In this document: piece after piece, positions 45,967 through 56,180 of the stretch
How the letters are laid out: every line of letters starts with the position of its first letter
Position numbering within the stretch: position 1 is the first letter of the stretch
Origin: Perognathus longimembris pacificus
Lineage: Eukaryota > Chordata > Mammalia > Rodentia > Heteromyidae
Direction of reading: 5' to 3'
Length of the DNA: 64,000 nt
NCBI RefSeq assembly: GCF_023159225.1
Contig: NC_063173.1
Coordinates: forward strand, 5,834,352-5,898,351
Made by a program: the position numbers and the translations under genes
Notes under the pieces: generated by a model
Told to the model about the DNA's origin: nothing
Databases searched by the model: none
Seen by the model: the letters and a program-made list of their open reading frames with translations, nothing else

Positions 45967-46350
45967 CCTGAGCGGCTCCCTCCGGATGTGGGGGCGCGGG
46001 GATCCCGCTCTGGGCTCCGCTTTCCCTGGGAGCTGGGCGGCCCCGCCTGCGCCGCGGGCCGGGAAAGCTGCCCGCAGCCGGGCCGAGCCGCGAGGCGCAC
46101 CGACGGCACGGGCAGCCCGCGGGCGCGGGGGGCACCGGGCAGGGCGCTGTGGTCCCCGCGCGGGGCCCTCGTTGGGCCAGAGCCGTGAGCCCCGAGCCGA
46201 CGCCCCGAATCCGCGGGGCGGGACACTAGGGTGCCCCGAGGCCCTGGAGCCCCACGGGCCCGGGACAAGCCGGGGAACCAAACGCGAGGCGAGGGAAGCG
46301 GGGCCCGCGGAGAGAGGGAGGCGCACGGCCTCGCCGTCCAGGCCCGGGGG
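45960..46350. promoter_or_regulatory. CpG-island-like block with no recognised gene
   Basis: Very CpG-rich sequence ('ccgcgggccgggaaag', 'gcgcggggggcaccggg', 'gccgagccgcgaggcgc') between the minisatellite and a T/A-rich flank, ending near a G-run at about 46347-46358. It could be an orphan promoter-like island or a GC-rich repeat flank. No splice sites or gene assigned. Confidence 0.45.
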
Positions 46351-46512
46351 GGGGGGGGGTGCGGGGGGGGGAGCAAGAGTGGTTTTCACCCCGGCTGGGC
46401 AGGCTCCCTTCTAGAGTGGCTTTATATAAGGTATTTATTATAATATATAATATATATAATACACCCACATAGACCACAAGATGTTTTCGGTGGCGAAATA
46501 CAGAGGATTCGT

Positions 46513-46718
46513 GGGCTGGGAATGTGGCCTCGTGGTAGAGCGCTCTCCTGCTGTATGTGAAGCCCTGGGTTCGAATCCTCAGCACCACATATATAGAAAA
46601 CGGCCAGAAGTGGTGCTGTGGCTCAGGTGGTAGAGTGCTAGCCTTGAGCAAAAAGAAGCCAGGGACAGTGCTCAGGCCCTGAGTTCACGGCCTAGGACTG
46701 GCCAAAAATAAAAAATAA
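46513..46718 (+). mobile_element. IDL-Geo-type SINE, older
   Basis: 'gggctgggaatgtggcctcg', 'gggttcgaatcctcagcac' and 'ctgtggctcaggtggtagag'. No convincing target-site duplication. Confidence 0.92.
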
Positions 46719-46852
46719 AAAGGATTCCTTGTAACTTCTTATCGTCTTCGTTACTGACTGTGCTTTCTAGGTTCCTAAGGCAGCTAACACGGGATGCCTT
46801 GACATGGGAAGTGATGGTGTGGTGTGAAATGAAGGTGCTGCCAGGGGCTGAC

Positions 46853-47045
46853 AGCTCCCCCCATCTTCCGTGGTGGGGCTGGGCACTGTTGCTGAGCTTT
46901 CTGGTTCTAGGCTAGCACCTCCAGTTATGTTGTACACAGGGGTCTCCTGGACTTTCCTGCCCCATCTGGCTTTCCTCCCGGAGCCTCAGATCTCAGCCTC
47001 CTGAGTAGCTAGGATGACAGGTGTGAGCCGCCAGAGCCCAGCCAG
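46853..47045 (-). mobile_element. Geo-type SINE, antisense, diverged
   Basis: 'ggggctgggcactgttgctg', 'cctcagatctcagcctcctg' and 'gatgacaggtgtgagccgcc'. Confidence 0.85.
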
Positions 47046-47151
47046 CTCTTGCTTTCCTAGCATCTGATATTTTTTTTTTGACCCTTCTTGAATTATAAAT
47101 GCATTGCTTTGGGCCATTTTTTCCCCTTGGATCTTCACATTGTCTTCCACG

Positions 47152-47200
<49 letters not shown>
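47152..47200. repeat. (TG)n microsatellite
   Basis: About 24 TG units. Confidence 0.97.
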
Positions 47201-47201
<1 letters not shown>

Positions 47202-47661
47202 CCAAATTCCCCATTTTTAGTATAATCAGTATAATCAGTATAATTCAGTATAATCATATTGTATTAGAAGCTAGTGCTGTCATTTTCCCATGATGGTTTC
47301 TGTAAAGACCATTTCCAAATAAGGTCATCTTCTTTGGTTCTTCCATGTATCTTTTGGGGAACACAGTTCTGCCCAGACCACGTATCGTAGGTAACACATG
47401 AGAATAGATGGATTCCTCTCCCTAGGAAGGTAGCCACTTGTTTACTCCACCTCTCTTTTACTCTTCTCCCCTCGCCTACTTCTTCTGCCATCACATTCTA
47501 TGGGAAAATAAATACGGTTTTTAAACGTGGAATGTAGATTTAGGAACATTACCTTTTGAAAGTGGGATGATTCCCACATCATTTAGCAATTAAACTCTCT
47601 AGTACTTTGTGACCTTCTTTGGTTAGTTCCTCTCTTTTTTCCTTTTTTGTTTCCTTTTTTT
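47201..47661. other. Unique sequence
   Basis: Short direct repeat of 'agtataatc' at about 47218-47257. No gene. Confidence 0.5.
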
Positions 47662-48023
47662 CTTGGCAATACTGGAGGTTGAACTCAAGGTCTTGTCCTT
47701 GCTAGGTAGGCATTCTACCAATTGCATCGTGACCACAGCCTCACTTTGCCTCGGTCATTTTTAAACAGGGTCTCAGGTTTCTGCTGTCCGGGACCATAAC
47801 CCTCTTCTCTCCGTGCCTTGATTCCTGGTTCCCAGGTAGCTGGGCGTCACTTCCTGGTTTTCATGTAGCTAGAATGATAGGTGTGTGCTATGACATCCAG
47901 CTTTCTATTGGTTGGTTGGGATATGATCACACTTCACTTTTTCCACAGGCTGGCCTCAAACTAGAATCCTCCTAATCCCAGCTTCCTGAAAAGGATTACA
48001 GGGAAGAGCCACTAAGCCTGGCT
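47662..48023 (-). mobile_element. Dimeric B1-type SINE with ID-like tail, antisense
   Basis: Order on plus: ID-like part ('ggttgaactcaaggtcttgt'), then two B1-like units ('cccaggtagctgggcgtcac' and 'ggctggcctcaaactagaat'). It differs from the Geo type and matches the composites at 48892 and 50572. Confidence 0.75.
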
Positions 48024-48288
48024 CTTTGATAATTTTCTTATATAGTTTTCACACTCATATTAACAAAGAATAAAATATTTGACATAGGTATGTCTTCAGT
48101 GCCCACCTCAATTTTAAACTCACTGAAGCATGAGATTTTAATTATTACTTATCTAGCTAGCAGAGGAAAGTTCTGGTCACATTCTAGAGGCAAAGCAAAT
48201 AATTAAAGCAACGACTGCTATCCTATCTTCCAGCCACCAAATTCCTGCTCCAAGCAAATTAACTCTGCTGTTGGGCTCTATTAAAAAA

Positions 48289-48319
<31 letters not shown>

Positions 48320-48454
48320 GCTTCAGGAGGGAGGAGGACACAGAACTCACAGGAAAAGGGGTGAAAAAGTGCAGCAGTGGACCTCACTGATAAAAGTGAA
48401 TGACACAACTCTCGGATGGAGACGGGAGGGAGGGACCGGGAGAGAGGGGGGGAA
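48024..48454. other. Unique sequence with (CA)n
   Basis: (CA)n at about 48293-48319. No gene. Confidence 0.5.
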
Positions 48455-48550
48455 CAGAAGACACTGTACTCATTCCCTAACTCCTGTACTTGTAATCTCT
48501 CTGTACATCGCCTCTATAATAACAATAAAGTAAATTCATTTTTAAAAATG
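48455..48550 (+). mobile_element. L1 3'-terminal fragment
   Basis: 'aactcctgtacttgtaatct', 'ctctgtacatcgcctctata' and 'aataaagtaaa', with a G/A-rich stretch just upstream, match a diverged L1 3' UTR end. Confidence 0.6.
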
Positions 48551-48891
48551 TATGTGGTGGTTATCCTAGGCTGCGTAGTGAGGTTCTTTCTGGAAAAAAA
48601 GAAGAGAGGAAGGAAGGAAAGCTTTTTCTGCACAATAGATTCCCCAACAAATAATGACATACGGTTAATTGACTATTGGACACATTTGAGAGGAAGCTCA
48701 CATGGGAGAATGAGCAGTTTCCTTCCCAAATATACAATGTACTAAAATCATCAATGATGCATTGCGATTGACAAATTCCAGAAGATGTTAGTTAGGAAGA
48801 CACATTTTTACCTCCAATAAAAGAGGCAGAAGAATGACAACTATCTATCTGTCTGTCTGTGTGTGTATGTATTTATGTATTTGTTTATTTT
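48551..48891. other. Unique sequence
   Basis: TCTA/TCTG words at 48841-48862. No gene. Confidence 0.5.
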
Positions 48892-49222
48892 CGTGATGCT
48901 GGAGATTGAACTCGGGGTCTCCTTCTTGCCGGGCAGGCAGTATACCGCTCGAGCCAGGTCTCCAACTCCTTTTCACGCTATTTTTGAGAAAGGCTTTTCT
49001 GGGCTGTGATCTTTCTACTTTTGCCTCCCTGTGTTGCTGGGGTAACGGGTTCACCACTGCCCCCAGCCGCTGCGCTCCCCACAGCAAGGATAATAGACAC
49101 ACGCGATCACGCCTCGCGATGGGTTGAGATGGAGTCTTCCCAAGATGACTCCGTACCACGATTCCACCAGTCTCTACCTCCTAAGGAGCTAGAATTACAA
49201 GTCGGAACCACCATGCCCATGT
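48892..49222 (-). mobile_element. Dimeric B1-type SINE with ID-like tail, antisense
   Basis: 'gattgaactcggggtctcct', 'gggcaggcagtataccgctc', then B1-like 'tacctcctaaggagctagaa'. Same layout as 47662-48023. Confidence 0.75.
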
Positions 49223-49490
49223 AATGTAATGAATGACTATAAGAAATGACCCTGGCTTTTGCCCTACCATAGAATATTCTAAAGTAAAGCTGCTTTATGG
49301 ATGCTGGAAGTTCAAATAAGGAGGTCTTCCAGGGGGAAAGAAGCAGAACCATGCAGATGGAGTCAAAAAAAATCAAGAAAACTCAAGTCTGCAGACCCTG
49401 TGTCTGTCCTGGGGCTTCGGTGACTGGTGTTCTTGAGAAGTGAGCCTCAGAAAAGTAGTTTACTAAGGATGGAAGAATTTCTTGTTGTGT

Positions 49491-49698
49491 CGTGTGTGTG
49501 TGTGTGTGTGTGTGTGCGCGTGTGTGTGTGTGTGTCTTGAACTCAGGGCCTGGGCACTGTCCCTATGCTTTTTAAGCCACAGTGCCACTTCCAGTTTCTA
49601 GGGGTTCACTGGAGGTAAGAGTCTCAGGGCTTCATCCCTGGGGCTCTTGAGTAGTTAGGATTACAGCAGCGAGCCACCAGCGCTCAGCTCACTGTGGC
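49491..49698 (-). mobile_element. Geo-type SINE, antisense, with TG tail
   Basis: (TG)n with an internal 'gcgcg' at 49491-49535 directly precedes 'cttgaactcagggcctgggc', 'ctggaggtaagagtctcagg' and 'gagccaccagcgctcagc'. Confidence 0.85.
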
Positions 49699-49744
49699 TT
49701 TTCAGCGGTGAACGGAAGCTAAGTAGTCTCAAGGACTTGTGCGG

Positions 49745-49832
49745 GGGAAACGGCACAAGTTGACTTTGAACCTTGCTAGGCCCCCAGATCGCAGCCTTCT
49801 GGGAAGCTGGGATGATAGAGGGAAGCCATCAA
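49745..49832 (-). mobile_element. SINE left-half fragment, antisense
   Basis: 'gttgactttgaaccttgcta' and 'cagatcgcagccttctggga', then 'aagctgggatgatagaggg'. Confidence 0.6.
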
Positions 49833-50379
49833 CAATGAGCTTGTGATGTGTTATTCCAAGTTAAAGTAGCAGTTAGGGTGAAAGGCTTATTCCGAAAGGC
49901 TCGACTCCAAAAAGCAGATAGGGAAGCACCTAGAGAGAAATACAATTGAGGACCGAGAGAGCTTACAGTCCTGTATCCCCCCTTGATACTTTTTATAAAG
50001 TCGCGGTAAAGGCTCAGTTCTAGAATGGAAGGAGAAGAGGCGGGACACAGATCCCAGCTGGAGAGCAGCACGGTCAGTGAGAAGATCGGGCAGCGAGGAC
50101 GAGGAGAGGAGCTCCCGGCCGTGATCTGGGTCTGGTTAGAACCCATGGAGGAGGGCAGGGGCTTGACTGGAGAGGGGCAAAGTTTATGGCTTCCAGTTTA
50201 TGGCTATGAAAACATATTCTAGGCACCAAGGACTGGCCATCTGAGAAAGGAACCATAAATATTTTTCCTATAAGCATAACAGTTATTATCATTAACAGTA
50301 TAGTGTTTATTATTATCAATCCTAGCATCCTCAGCCTTTGCCACCATGCAATTAGGATATCGTATTTCTAGTTATAAAA
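49833..50379. other. Unique sequence
   Basis: No gene recognised; AT-rich from 50260. Confidence 0.5.
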
Positions 50380-50560
50380 AAAAAACACCTCATTGCATTT
50401 GAAACAACTCTTTTGTTCTTTAAAAAAAATTAGCTGTAATTAGCAAATAAAATACTGTTTGTGATACTTTAACCAACACACAGTGAAATGGCTTAATTAA
50501 CAGCAAACATACGCTTTATCTTACACATCATTTATTTGTAGTGAGGGCACTTAAAATCTA
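50380..50560. other. Candidate conserved noncoding element
   Basis: AT-rich, non-repetitive, with homeodomain-like cores 'gctgtaattagcaaataa' and 'ggcttaattaacagc', and 'aactcttttgttcttt' (SOX-like reverse). About 4.2 kb beyond the FAM181B stop codon. Confidence 0.3.
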
Positions 50561-50571
50561 CTCTGAGTAAG

Positions 50572-50876
50572 CTAGAGATGGTGGCGCACCCCCGTAACTC
50601 CAGCTTCGTGAGAGGTGAAGACTGGAAGGATTGCAGTTCAAGGCCAGCTCAGGCAAGAAGTTAGCAAGACTGCATCGCAATCGACCATCAGGACGTGGTG
50701 GTTTCTGCCTGTCATCTCAGATGTGCTCAGTAGGTGGCCCGAGCCCAAATCCAAGCAAAAGGGGAGACCCTCGCTAGGGGCCGGGTAATCTAAGAACAGA
50801 AAGGGTTGGAGATGTGGCTGGAGTGCGTAGCAAGCACAGCCCTCAGTTTAAAAACCTAGTACTCTAAAAAATAATC
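50572..50876 (+). mobile_element. Dimeric B1-type SINE with ID-like tail
   Basis: First unit 'gtggcgcacccccgtaactc', second unit 'ggtggtttctgcctgtcatc', then ID-like 'gttggagatgtggctggagt' and 'agcacagccctcagtttaaa'. Sense-strand relative of 47662 and 48892. Confidence 0.75.
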
Positions 50877-50961
50877 TAATCTAAGGAATTTCAAGCACGC
50901 AGTATGCTGTCTCATTAACTATAGTCACTATTTATATAACAGCTCTCCCTCTCCCGGCCTT

Positions 50962-51146
50962 TGTATTTGTCCTGAGGCTTGAACTCGGGGCCTGGGCCCT
51001 GTCTCTGAGCTTCTTTTACTCAAAGCTAGTGTTCTACCACTTGGGCCACAGCACCACTTCCAGCTTTTTCTGAGTAAGAGTCTCGCAGATTTGGCTGCCC
51101 AGGCTGACTTCAAACCGTGATCCTCAGATCTCAGCCTCCTGGCTAC
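50962..51146 (-). mobile_element. Geo-type SINE, antisense
   Basis: 'aggcttgaactcggggcctg', 'gttctaccacttgggccaca' and 'cctcagatctcagcctcctg'. Confidence 0.88.
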
Positions 51147-51317
51147 AACAGATCTCTTGAAAGACGAATTTCTGTTTCTTCCCTGGTCAGCACGATGCCC
51201 CTGTTGGGTTGCAAGAGACCCTTACTCAAGGGCTGAAATGTTGGAAGCAGAGGGAAACATTGGGTTTCAAACCCCTTTCCAACAGCTTCCAAGAGAAAGA
51301 AAAGCCCCTTGGCCCTC

Positions 51318-51455
51318 ACAATTAGTCATCAAAATCAGCTGGAGGACTGCTGATCCCAGTCTCAGAATTTCTAAGTGACTCAGGTGCAGGGTTGAGCCAA
51401 GGAATTTTTCATTCCTAACAATCCTGCAGAAAACCACTGACATCTAGAGCTTTAG
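51318..51455 (+). mobile_element. MER5-like hAT DNA-transposon fossil
   Basis: 'caaaatcagctggaggactg', 'ctcagaatttctaagtgact', 'caggtgcagggttgagccaa' and 'gaaaaccactgac' match MER5A. Confidence 0.65.
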
Positions 51456-52082
51456 ACTTTCCTTCTGTAACTGAGGCCTAGCCTTCATTTCATCAGCGAG
51501 TTCACTGAAGCCCAGGGTGCAAGACAAGTCTTTAAACATATTGATCTTGTCAGACAAGGGATGAAAAATACTCACAGGTGAAAACATGATGCGGTAAAGG
51601 AAGCAATGATACATTCAGCCCTGAGCAGGGCACTACTGACTTTACCGGAGCAGAGAGGAGCTGTGGTCACACACAGCTGGGAGGAGTCAGACAGGACACG
51701 CAAGGGATCCACAGGGGCCCAGCACACATTCTCAGTGTCCCGGATGACCAGGTGGTCTGGAACCCTGGCTTGCCACACCCTGCCCTCACCCTCTCGGCCA
51801 GCACTAATGGACACCTCTCGCCAAGCCCCCGCAAGCTCTCAGGACACCTTGTTATCCAATTCGCCGACGGGAAAGCTACATTAAATGCGGCAGGTGACTG
51901 GTCCGTGGCTGGCAAGTTCGCAGAGGTGTGATGAATCCAAGAGAACTGACTTAGCTCCTCCCTGTTTTGGTTTTTACCAATAACACTGAGCGACGTAACG
52001 CCGAAACACAGACCTCTAAACATCCAAGGAGATAATAGATGACAGCGCTAAACACCCACCGCACATATATTTGTCCAGCATA
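51456..52082. other. Unique sequence
   Basis: No gene; overlapping short ORFs on both strands have no domain. Confidence 0.45.
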
Positions 52083-52296
52083 GTGATTCTCAACTGGCAG
52101 TAATTCTGAAATTGGGGAGTGGGTGGCAATGGGGATATTCCAACTAGGAAGAAGCCAAGGATAATGTGAATTACTCTACAAGGCAGCCCCTGAGGTTTCA
52201 AAACCCTGCTGGTGGCAAAACGCAGGACACAGGAAACCACGTGCAAAATTTTAGCAGACCCTCTCAAGGGGAAAATTAAGAACCATTACAGTGGCA
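52083..52296. mobile_element. hAT-like DNA-transposon fossil
   Basis: Terminal 'gtgattctcaactggca' and 'aattaagaaccatta' are imperfect inverted repeats, about 210 bp apart, with a MER20-like interior ('gggatattcc', 'acgcaggacacagg'). Confidence 0.5.
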
Positions 52297-52764
52297 ATAA
52301 AGCCTCAGAAATAGCTAGAGGGTTATTAATGTCTTTATACTATGAAATTCTATATGCTGGATATACTTATACTTTTAATGAGTGATATTTTTAAATAAAA
52401 TGTTCTTAGCACCATGGAATTAATCTTTTTTTTTAAAAAACCACTTTGAAGAAAATTCAGACAGCAGGCTTCTAGAGTTGCAAAAGTTCTTTGCATCATT
52501 ATCAAGCTTCATCACTGTATTTCCTGAGATGTTTCATGCAGAAGAAAGTGATTTCATGCTCACATTTAAGGGATGGGCGGGGTTGGGAGAGACTGGGGAG
52601 AAGAATGAAAGGGGTGGTGTTGTTCAAGATGCATCTTGAATTGAAAACCTGTTGTAAAACTACTTCAAGGTAATTTTCACATCCATTTGAAAACTACATA
52701 AAACAAAATAAAGTTGTGTCTATCATCACTTGACATGCTCTTGGCTTTTTTTTTTTTTTTTAGT
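52297..52764. other. Unique sequence
   Basis: 52560-52640 has G-rich then 'gttcaagatgcatcttgaat', an imperfect palindrome resembling the unassigned dispersed repeat. No gene. Confidence 0.4.
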
Positions 52765-52980
52765 ATAAATTCCTTTCTGAGAGGGCTGGGAATATGGCCT
52801 AGTGGTAAAGTGCTCGCTTCATATACATGAAGCCCTGGGTTCGATTCCTCAGCACCACATATATATACATATAAAAGGCCAGAAGTGACGCTGTGGCTCA
52901 AGTGGCAGAGCGCTAGCCTTGAGCGGGAAGAAGCCAGGGACAGTGCTCAGGCCCTGAGTCCAAGGCGCAGGACTGGCAAA

Positions 52981-53027
<47 letters not shown>

Positions 53028-53039
53028 ATTCCTTTCTGA
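52765..53039 (+). mobile_element. IDL-Geo-type SINE with TAAA tail and perfect target-site duplication
   Basis: Body from about 52781; flanking 'ataaattcctttctga' at 52765-52780 and 53024-53039. The tail is (TAAA)n of about 50 nt. Confidence 0.95.
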
Positions 53040-53483
53040 ACGTATCACAGTCATTTATAGGTTTTTGCAAACATTGGATTTTTAGACAATGCTGTTTTGA
53101 CAAGGTTGAGGACTTGACTTTCCAACATCTAGATATTCTGTCCTGCCGGCCTGGAGCGAGGGGCTCTCCTCTGCGACACAATCCGTAGACGTCTCCCTGC
53201 ATCTTCCAAGTGCTGCTCTCGCCTCCCCGTTCACCTGCAGGCCTCCTCCTTTCCCTCCAGCTGTTCTCTTCCACCCCCTTCTGCCCAACTGTCTCCTTCC
53301 TCTGCCCTCCCCATCCCTGCCTTCCCCCAGTCCCACGTCCCCCAAACAGACCAATCTGAATGAACCCCTTGGGGATCCTTTCAGGTGACTCCCCTCACCC
53401 CAGTGTTCTCTGAGGAAGCTAAGGGTCCTTTGGCAACCTCACACCTCTCCCTGTCGTGATGAGAGGATTTGCTTCTAGGACAC
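53040..53483. other. Unique sequence
   Basis: Pyrimidine-biased at 53240-53340. No gene. Confidence 0.5.
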
Positions 53484-53728
53484 AAGGCCCACCGGGCGCT
53501 GCTGGCTCATTCCAGGAACCCTAGTTACTCAGGAGGCTGAGATCTAAGGACTGTGGTCGGAAGCCAGCCAGCTCCCGCAGGAAAAGTCCACGAAGCTCTT
53601 ATCTCCAATTAACCACCAAAAAGCCAGAAACAGTGGCTCAGGTGTTACAGCGCTGGCTTTTAGTTAAGAAAAAAAAGGTCAGGGACAGTGCCTGGGCCTT
53701 GAGTTCAAGACCAAATAATTGGGCCAAG
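53484..53728 (+). mobile_element. Geo-type SINE
   Basis: 'gttactcaggaggctgagat', 'atctccaattaaccaccaaa' and 'cagggacagtgcctgggcct'. Full length. Confidence 0.88.
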
Positions 53729-54294
53729 AAAGACACTGGGCTCCCCCATTCCTAGTTACCTCCAGGGGGCACTGCGGCTGCTTGGGAGCGTCCTGTGGGG
53801 TGTAGATTTCACTTGGAGCTACCCAGGGAGCTGGGAAGAAGTGAGGAGGGAGGGCACGTGGCTAGCCCTCCCCTCCCAGGAACTTGCATGCCAAAGAAGT
53901 TATCACCTGCGTCCGCGCCTCCTTCCCTCCTTCCCTCCTCCCAGGCGGTAGGGCGGTCGGTCAACCAGTAAGGGGAAAGATGAGAAATGAGCTACTGCAG
54001 GTTTGCCATCGTTTCCTCCTAAAGGCCAGGAGAGGCCGGGGAACCCAGGCCCGCGCACAGTGGAAAGGGGTGGCAGGAAGGGGCCGGGAAACGAGAAAGA
54101 AACAACAAACTTAACATGACAGGCAGGAGAATCCCAGCCCGGGCCCAGCGCGAAGGCAGGCGGCCGGGGCCCGCGGGGCAGGGCAGGGCAGGGCAGGGCG
54201 GGGCGGGGCGGCCGGGGGCCCCCCCGGAGCAGCTCCCCAGCCGCTAGGGAAGCCCATCAATAACCACATCGCTCCGTTCCTCGGTGGGTGGGTT
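53729..54294. other. FAM181B 3' flank, GC-rich, G-quadruplex-like
   Basis: GC-rich sequence with a (GGGCA)n/(GGGGC)n run at about 54175-54211. No gene recognised. Confidence 0.5.
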
Positions 54295-54311
54295 TGTTTT
54301 TCAATAGAGAC

Positions 54312-54317
54312 TTTAAT
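54312..54317 (-). terminator. FAM181B: Candidate poly(A) signal ATTAAA for FAM181B
   Basis: On the minus strand 'gaattaaagtctctattg' lies about 465 nt after the stop codon, followed by 'gaaaaacaaacccaccc'. This is a common variant signal and would give a 3' UTR of roughly 480 nt. Cleavage site inferred, not seen. Confidence 0.5.
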
Positions 54318-54781
54318 TCAGGATGGGTGCATTGAGGGGAGGGGGCGGCCGCCGCTCCGCGGGGGGAACCGCGCTGCGCTCCGGGCCGTGCGCTCCGGGC
54401 CCCGGGGGCGGGGAGGGGGTGGCCGGCCGGCCGGCGCCACCGCGGGGCCCTCGGGCCAGGGCCGAGCTCGGTCCTTGTTTGTTTTTCTCCACCCCCCGTC
54501 GTGGGTTTCCTCGGGGCTCCTCCGATCCGACGCGATCCACGAGGAAGGGAACGACGGCTCGAACCCAGGGGACCGAACGCGTGGCGCCGCGATGCCAACC
54601 AGCGCCCCACTTTCCTCCCTGGTCCCCCCCTGAAGTTCCTTCCATTCGGAGAACCGGGGTGGTTTTGTTGTTAAATCCCCCTCCTCTCTCCTCCTCCTCC
54701 TCGATCTCCGGGTTTAGGGGAGCCCCCCGCGGTTCCGATGGGAGGCGCGGGCCCCCCAGCCCCCCCCCGCCCGCCCGGCAG

Positions 54782-56074
54782 TCAGTCCCGCGGCGCCCCT
54801 TCCTCCCCGGGCGCCCCTTCCCACAGCCCGTCCTGTCTCCAGAGGCCGGCGAAGGCCGTGCGGCCGTAGCCGGCGCCGCCGTAGTCGTAGGGCGCCGGCG
54901 GGGGCGCGGGCGGCAGGGCGCAGTCGGGGAAGAACGGGGCGAACGGGGCGGCGGCGGGGGGGCCGGGCGCGTCCTCCCGGGGGGCCGGGGCGCCGTCCGC
55001 GGGGTACAGGGCCCGCAAGGGCTCGGTCAAGGTCAGGCCGCCGCCGGGGCCGCCGCGGGGTGCGGCCAGGGGCGGCTTCTTGGTCGGGGGCCCGCTGGGG
55101 GCGCTCCAGGGATCGGGGTACAGCAGGTGGCCCACCAAGGCCGGCGGGGGGGGCTCGAAGAGGCCCGGCTCCAGCTCCGAGGGTCCCCGCAGGGCGGCGG
55201 CGAACACGTCGAGGGGCTCGGCGGCGGCGGCGGCGGCCAGCAGGACGCCCGGCTCCGCGCCCGGGCCGTAGTCGGCGCCCAGCAAGTCGAACAACTCCAC
55301 GGCGTCGGGCGCGCCCGGCTCCAGGTCTCCCGCGCCCGCGCCCGCGCCCGCGCCGCCGCCCCCCGACGGGCCACCGTCCCGGCCGCCCCCCGCCGCCGCC
55401 GCCGCCCGGGACGGCTCGGTGAAGAAGGACGGCGGCAGGTTGCGAGCGCGCAGCGGGACCTTCCGGGCGCCGGGGACCGCGGGGCCCGCCGCGTCCCCCC
55501 CGCCCGCCCCGCCGCCGCCGCCGCGCGCCGCCCCCGGCCCAGCCTCGGGGAGGGCGGGCGCCCCGCCGGCGGGCTCGGGGCCCCCGGGGAGGTGGCGCAG
55601 CGAGTCGAAGAGCGCGGCCAGGCTGCGGCTCTGAAGGCTGGCGGCCGCCGCGGCCTGCGCCGCTTCCCGCCGGGGGGGCGCGGCGGCCTTGCCCGGGCCC
55701 GGGGCCGGGGCCGGGGCCGGGGCGGCGCCGGGCGGGGACGGCGGGCCCGCGCCCACGAGGCCGCCGCAGCGCTTGATCTGCTTCTGCAGGTACTTGCGGT
55801 GGTTCACCTTGCGCTTGGACTTGCCGGGCTTGTCCAGCGCCAGCTTGATGTTGCTGGACGCCGAGTCCATGAAGCTGAGCAGCTCGCGCGTGGCCTCGCG
55901 CACGTCTCCGCCCTCGGCGCCCGACAGCCGCGCGCCCGCCGCCGCCGCCGCCGCCGCCCCGCGCTCCTCGTCCGCGAAGCAGCCTCCGAAGGCGCCCCCG
56001 AGCCCGTCCTGGGGCGCCCCGAAGCCGAAGGGCACGAACGGGTGCGCGCTGAGCAGCGCCGCCTGCACCGCCAT
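54782..56074 (-). CDS. FAM181B: FAM181B, single-exon TEAD-binding protein
   Basis: A 430-codon intronless ORF beginning '[19 protein letters not shown]' and ending '[13 protein letters not shown]', the recognised ends of mammalian FAM181B (human about 426 residues). The start was chosen by homology and lies in strong Kozak context (gaccATGG). Residues 52-103 are the conserved FAM181 region ([37 protein letters not shown]). Residues 206-221 ([16 protein letters not shown]) match the TEAD-binding omega-loop motif; YAP has a similar LPxSFF core. FAM181A and FAM181B have been reported as TEAD interactors, so a role in TEAD regulation, probably nuclear, is likely; expression is mainly neural in other mammals. 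Odd features: poly-Ala (40-46, 223-228, 280-285), poly-Gly and Ala/Pro-rich stretches longer than I recall in human. No frameshift or stop breaks the frame. Confidence 0.96.
   Translation of the reverse strand: MAVQAALLSAHPFVPFGFGAPQDGLGGAFGGCFADEERGAAAAAAAGARLSGAEGGDVREATRELLSFMDSASSNIKLALDKPGKSKRKVNHRKYLQKQIKRCGGLVGAGPPSPPGAAPAPAPAPGPGKAAAPPRREAAQAAAAASLQSRSLAALFDSLRHLPGGPEPAGGAPALPEAGPGAARGGGGGAGGGDAAGPAVPGARKVPLRARNLPPSFFTEPSRAAAAAGGGRDGGPSGGGGAGAGAGAGDLEPGAPDAVELFDLLGADYGPGAEPGVLLAAAAAAEPLDVFAAALRGPSELEPGLFEPPPPALVGHLLYPDPWSAPSGPPTKKPPLAAPRGGPGGGLTLTEPLRALYPADGAPAPREDAPGPPAAAPFAPFFPDCALPPAPPPAPYDYGGAGYGRTAFAGLWRQDGLWEGAPGEEGAPRD
55412..55459 (-). other. FAM181B: FAM181B omega-loop TEAD-binding motif (residues 206-221)
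   Basis: Encodes [16 protein letters not shown]. The hydrophobic/proline core (L208, R211, L213, P214, F217, F218) aligns with the omega-loop of YAP, which contacts TEAD. Function is from known FAM181B biology; not tested here. Confidence 0.8.
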
Positions 56075-56110
56075 GGTCCGCTCCGTGCGCCCCCGGCGCG
56101 GCGCGCTCCG

Positions 56111-56180
56111 CCCCGGCTCCCCGGCTCCGCGGCTCCCCGGCTCCCCGGCTCCCCGGCTCCCCGGCTCCCGGCGCCCGGCG
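56111..56180 (-). repeat. 5' UTR 'ccccggctc' tandem repeats
   Basis: Six to seven near-identical units of 9-10 bp just upstream of the FAM181B start codon (plus-strand word 'ccccggctcc'). Read in frame they encode the [12 protein letters not shown] repeat of the open upstream frame. Confidence 0.85.

Noticed and set aside
44491..46389. 632-codon and 578-codon minus-strand ORFs through the G-rich minisatellite into the CpG block
   Set aside because: A unit length that is a multiple of three keeps all three minus frames open; Pro/His/Asn/Thr repeats with no domain. Transcript data could change this.
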